Shown here piece after piece: positions 61,052 through 64,000 of a DNA stretch of 64,000 bases. The first letter of the stretch is position 1. Each line of letters begins with the position of its first letter. The translations under genes and the position numbers were made by a program. Source of the DNA: Blautia faecis (GTDB lineage Bacteria; Bacillota; Clostridia; Lachnospirales; Lachnospiraceae); contig NZ_JAJCIA010000003.1 of the NCBI RefSeq assembly GCF_020554845.1, forward strand, positions 111,090 through 175,089, written 5' to 3'. The notes beneath the pieces were generated by a model. That model did no database searches and had not been told where the DNA came from. It saw only the letters and a list, made by a program, of their open reading frames with translations.

Positions 61052-61388
61052 TTATATCCTTGTCGGAGATTACTATATCCCAGATTTGAAGCTGCCGGAG
61101 GAACATCGCCCTATCGGAAAGTACGGACGGATGCACCGGGAGTATTTAAGAGAAGTCCACCCAGCCAAATTGAACACCTTGACCTTGACAGGGGAGTTAT
61201 GGACATACCTTGCAGACCTGAACGAACAGGCACAGGAACGGTTAGACACCATCATGGAGCAGATGAAAGATGCCGAGGGCGTGACCGAGGAATTGAAACG
61301 AACCCAACAAATGGAATGGGTGCGGCGTTGCAATAACATTCACAACCGGGCAGAAGAAATTATTTTGCAAGAGATGATTTATTCATAA
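61011..61388 (+). CDS. tnpV: TnpV family transposon-encoded protein
   Basis: A 125-residue protein with the TnpV signature region (GDYYIPDLKLPEEHRPIGKY, GRMHREYLREVHPAKLNTL) and a helical C-terminus. TnpV proteins occur on Firmicute transposons such as the Tn4451/Tn4453 type; the biochemical role is not settled. TAAGGAGC precedes the start inside the XRE gene. Confidence 0.85.
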   Translation: MSELKPRITENGIDYILVGDYYIPDLKLPEEHRPIGKYGRMHREYLREVHPAKLNTLTLTGELWTYLADLNEQAQERLDTIMEQMKDAEGVTEELKRTQQMEWVRRCNNIHNRAEEIILQEMIYS

Positions 61389-61439
61389 CGGTATGGTAGA
61401 ATGATTATGACAAATAAGAATTTTTTGCTCCATACGCCC

Positions 61440-61488
61440 TTGACAATAGTCCTTACAATATACTATAATAGTATTTGTAAATACTATT
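61440..61488 (+). promoter_or_regulatory. Promoter and operator for the MarR-MATE operon
   Basis: The -35 TTGACA (61440-61445) and -10 TATAAT (61464-61469) are 18 bp apart. A palindrome AATAGTATT-TGTA-AATACTATT (61467-61488) overlaps the -10 and the likely start site, as expected for a MarR operator. Confidence 0.8.
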
Positions 61489-61504
61489 TGTAAGAGGAGG
61501 ACTT

Positions 61505-61939
61505 ATGGAAAACAATCATTTTAACGTTGCGTGGGAGAAAAGCACTGCGCTATATACAAAAGCAGCTTCAGTACTTGGCATCGGATACCCGGAAATGATG
61601 GTGCTGTATGCGCTGGAATCCATGGGAGAACTGACGCAAAAGCAGATCGCAGAGAATTTCGGTATGCAAAAACAGACGGTTCATACGGTCGTGAGCGCAC
61701 TTCAAAAGAAGGGCTATTTACTGTTGGAGGCCAGCGAGGGCGATAAACGTGAGAAGCGGATCGTCTTGACTGAAAGCGGACAGGTATACGCCCACAGAAT
61801 GATTGCGCCTTTACGAAAAGCCGAGGAGAAGGTTTATAGAACAATCGGGAACGAACGGCTCCAAGCCATGTGTGAAATTCTTGACCTTTTCAATCTTCTC
61901 TTTGAAAGAGAGCTGAGAGGAGGGCTGGGCAGTGAATAA
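61505..61939 (+). CDS. MarR-family transcriptional regulator
   Basis: A 144-residue winged-helix repressor with LTQKQIAENFGMQKQTVHTV as recognition region and the wing KGYLLLEASEGDKREKRIVL. AGAGGAGG precedes the ATG. The MATE gene starts inside its end (GTG at 61932), so it probably controls its own promoter and the efflux pump, released by a toxic ligand. Confidence 0.92.
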   Translation: MENNHFNVAWEKSTALYTKAASVLGIGYPEMMVLYALESMGELTQKQIAENFGMQKQTVHTVVSALQKKGYLLLEASEGDKREKRIVLTESGQVYAHRMIAPLRKAEEKVYRTIGNERLQAMCEILDLFNLLFERELRGGLGSE

Positions 61940-63233
61940 CAAGCGGACTTTCTTTCAGTATGTGATTCCGTCCGTGTTATCCTTTGCGCTTTCCGGGGTG
62001 TATGCCATCGTTGACGGTTTCTTTGTAGGCAACTCAATCGGGGATGCCGGACTTTCCGCAATCAACATTGCATATCCCATCACGGCGGTCCTGCAATCCG
62101 TAGGGACAGGAATCGGAATGGGCGGTTCAGTCAAATACTCCATTCTGAAAGCAGCAGGAAATGAGAAAAAAGCACGGGAGTTCGTTGCCGGTGCAACATG
62201 GCTGATGCTTCTTTTCAGCGCTGTCCTGACTGTCACCGTTTTCTTCACTTCAGAGAAAATCCTTTCTGCCCTTGGTGCATCGGGCGAGTTGCTTACTCTG
62301 GGAAATGAGTATATCAAGGTAATTGCCCTTGGAGCGATTTTACAGGTGTTCGGCACCGGACTGGTTCCGTTTATGCGTAATTACGGCGGTTCTTTGTGGG
62401 CAATGATCGCTATGATCTGCGGCTTTGCTACCAATGTTGCTCTTGACTATACTTTTGTGTGGGTTCTTGGACGGGGCATGTACGGTGCGGCATTGGCGAC
62501 CATTATTGGGCAGGGAGTTACCATGGCGGTTGCACTCGTGTATTGCGCCATCAAAAAGAACCTCACTCTGAAAATCGCACCTGTTGATACCCCGAAAACG
62601 GCATTTCAGATATTAAAAATCGGACTTGCTCCATTTGGCTTGACCCTTGCCCCAAATATCTCTCTTGTGATCATCAACCGATTTTCGGTTTATTATGGCG
62701 GACAGGAGGCTATCGCCACCTATGCCTGTATCTCCTATATCATCTGCATTGTTTATCTTCTTTTGCAGGGTGTCGGTGATGGTAGCCAGCCGCTCATGAG
62801 TCAGTTCTACGGAGCAGGCGAAGAAAAATCGCTCAAACAAACCAAAACGCTGGCGTATGAATTTTCCATGGTTTTGGCGGTAATCAGTGCGATTCTGATT
62901 TACCTGCTCCGTGGAAAGATTGGACTACTGTTCGGTTCATCTGCCGAGGTAAACGCAGGGGTCATAAAGGTCATGCCGATCTTCCTTGTGTCGGTTCCGT
63001 TTGACGCCATCACACGAGTTTCCGCGGCGGCTTTCTACGCAACCGAAAAAAGTGTGCTGTCCTATGTTCTGACCTTTATCGAACCCATCATCATGCTGGT
63101 GTTGATGCTGATGCTGCCGCCGGTGTTTGGCGGTCAAATCACGATTTGGTGGAGCGCCGTATTTGCAAAGGTCATTACCGCATCAGTAAGCATTGTGCTG
63201 TCCGTTAGATACAGCGCACAAAGAAATCGATAA
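61932..63233 (+). CDS. MATE-family multidrug efflux transporter
   Basis: A 433-residue protein with about 12 membrane helices in two MatE repeats (PSVLSFALSGVYAIVDGFFV with IGDAGLSAINIAYPI at the N-terminus; LLLQGVGDGSQPLMSQFYGAG in the second half). It exports drugs or other small cations using an ion gradient. The GTG start overlaps the marR stop by 8 bp. A likely cargo gene of the nested mobile unit. Confidence 0.92.
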   Translation: MNNKRTFFQYVIPSVLSFALSGVYAIVDGFFVGNSIGDAGLSAINIAYPITAVLQSVGTGIGMGGSVKYSILKAAGNEKKAREFVAGATWLMLLFSAVLTVTVFFTSEKILSALGASGELLTLGNEYIKVIALGAILQVFGTGLVPFMRNYGGSLWAMIAMICGFATNVALDYTFVWVLGRGMYGAALATIIGQGVTMAVALVYCAIKKNLTLKIAPVDTPKTAFQILKIGLAPFGLTLAPNISLVIINRFSVYYGGQEAIATYACISYIICIVYLLLQGVGDGSQPLMSQFYGAGEEKSLKQTKTLAYEFSMVLAVISAILIYLLRGKIGLLFGSSAEVNAGVIKVMPIFLVSVPFDAITRVSAAAFYATEKSVLSYVLTFIEPIIMLVLMLMLPPVFGGQITIWWSAVFAKVITASVSIVLSVRYSAQRNR

Positions 63234-63275
63234 CTTCCAGTTTATCGTTCTGATTTTCAACTGAATAACCACAGT

Positions 63276-63326
63276 AAAAACCGCTGCTACATGGAAGCTA
63301 ACAAACCATGCAACAGCGGTTTTTCT
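63276..63326. terminator. Bidirectional terminator after the MATE gene
   Basis: AAAAACCGCTG (63276-63286) pairs with CAGCGGTTTTT (63314-63324), with an inner CATGG/CCATG stem. It serves the convergent MATE and XRE genes. Confidence 0.88.
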
Positions 63327-64000
63327 TTACCGTTTTTTCCTTTGGCTGATAGGCGTTCCCATTTTCTTTGATTTTTTGAGAATCCGAATGAGCCAGCGGA
63401 ATTCTTCTTCCGACAGATTTTTATAGTTGATACCGAGTTGCTTGCAATAAAGGATGACCAGCTTTTCATCCCGACTGCCCTTGAAATTTTCGACCGCTTC
63501 CAGATTTTCTTTCAGTTCATCGGCAACGGTGGTCTGGGGCGCACTCTCACTGTCCTTTTTGTGAGTTTCCCGAATATCCCGGATAATGAGATTGAGGTCA
63601 TCCAGAACCATGTGGCTGAAATATTCATCATCGCTGATATGGGCGGCTTGCAGCACTTTCAAATGCGGGTCATCTTCGCCGGGGCGATACCGTTCAATGA
63701 TTTCATGCCGGACGGTATCGACAAGTGCATTGAGATTTTGAATCTGCATGGTGGCAATCCCGTCCACATAAATCTCAATGTCTGCAAGAAACTTGATAAA
63801 ATCTTTATGTGTGGCAAGCTCACAGAGCAGACGGTTGTTAATCCGACCGCTTTTCAGGAGAGCAACCATCTCATCATTCAAATGCAGCTCCGTCAATGAC
63901 GTGTTGATCTGCTCCCTGTTCTCTGTCCGGCACAGTAGATAATCAACGGAAACCCCATAGAAGTCTGCCAGCGTGATAAGGTTGCCATGATTGATTTCCT
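63327..64000 (-). CDS. XRE-family regulator (start beyond the window)
   Basis: A minus-strand protein whose N-terminus lies past 64000. The visible part begins with the end of a helix-turn-helix domain (NLITLADFYGVSVDYLLCRT), followed by ~200 residues of acidic helical sequence and a basic tail (KKSKKMGTPISQRKKR). An internal TTG at 63896 could be mistaken for a start, but the frame remains open upstream and encodes the regulator domain. Confidence 0.82.
   Translation of the reverse strand, partial: EINHGNLITLADFYGVSVDYLLCRTENREQINTSLTELHLNDEMVALLKSGRINNRLLCELATHKDFIKFLADIEIYVDGIATMQIQNLNALVDTVRHEIIERYRPGEDDPHLKVLQAAHISDDEYFSHMVLDDLNLIIRDIRETHKKDSESAPQTTVADELKENLEAVENFKGSRDEKLVILYCKQLGINYKNLSEEEFRWLIRILKKSKKMGTPISQRKKR

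Noticed and set aside
63327..63896. Complete 189-residue gene starting at 63896
   Set aside because: The start would be an internal TTG; the frame is open to the window edge and encodes an XRE-type domain upstream.
1..64000. CRISPR arrays, tRNA and rRNA genes
   Set aside because: No series of regularly spaced direct repeats, no cloverleaf-like sequence ending in CCA, and no rRNA-like segments were found by eye.

Overview
The window reads as chromosomal DNA of an anaerobic gut Firmicute of the Lachnospiraceae type (Blautia, Ruminococcus or Dorea-like). The grounds are strong AGGAGG-type ribosome binding sites, moderate GC, LytS/YesN sugar-sensing genes, an oleate hydratase, a CXXC microprotein of the CD1871A type, a CIRCE-controlled hsp20, and a conjugative element with PcfB/PcfC, Maff2 and TnpV proteins. 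This placement is inferred from gene content; no 16S gene is present, and I found no tRNA, rRNA or CRISPR array.

Layout. 1-9.7 kb: the end of a hybrid sensor kinase, a GH3 glycosidase with a GtrA-like membrane protein, an HtrA protease, a HAD phosphatase and a GGDEF-REC-HD-GYP c-di-GMP protein. 9.8-20.6 kb: a sugar-uptake regulon made of a three-component sensor (LytS-type kinase, anchored sugar-binding protein, YesN/AraC regulator), a convergent GntR/LacI repressor, and a YtfQRT-YjfF-type ABC importer. 20.7-23.8 kb: a YbaK-type deacylase, an IS110 element and a TetR regulator. 24-34.4 kb: oleate hydratase, aldo/keto reductase, an Rpn-type nuclease, GH42 beta-galactosidase, a membrane-anchored Ntn hydrolase, a YfcC-family transporter and a VanX-like dipeptidase. 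34.4-38.8 kb: an OmpR-type two-component system divergent from an extracytoplasmic redox cluster (TlpA-like thioredoxin, CXXC microprotein, membrane ferredoxin). 38.9-48.2 kb: an LDH/MDH-family enzyme, a Zur-znuACB zinc operon, a secreted protein, hsp20, greA and lysS with a C-terminal tRNA-binding domain.

48.2-64 kb, downstream of lysS, is an integrative conjugative element: small orphan proteins, ParA/ParB, a RepA_N initiator, XRE regulators, PcfB, the coupling protein PcfC and Maff2. It carries nested insertions. A 2,743-bp group II intron with its maturase splits pcfC, and removing it restores a 617-codon frame exactly. A 2.1-kb segment with an AT-rich HNH-protein gene lies between 87-bp direct repeats. 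An XRE-TnpV-MarR-MATE efflux block follows Maff2, where secretion genes would normally be expected. A 15-bp palindrome, TGGACACGATGTCCA, occurs four times inside the element.

Across the chromosomal part there is a family of short palindromic repeats with ends TAGAGCGTGTTTGAAAAA (one full 164-bp copy and several partial ones), and four near-identical terminators between 26 and 31 kb. The best candidates for new biology are the repeated ICE palindrome, the repeat-bounded HNH cargo, the MITE-like family with a possible IS110 link, and the compact redox module.
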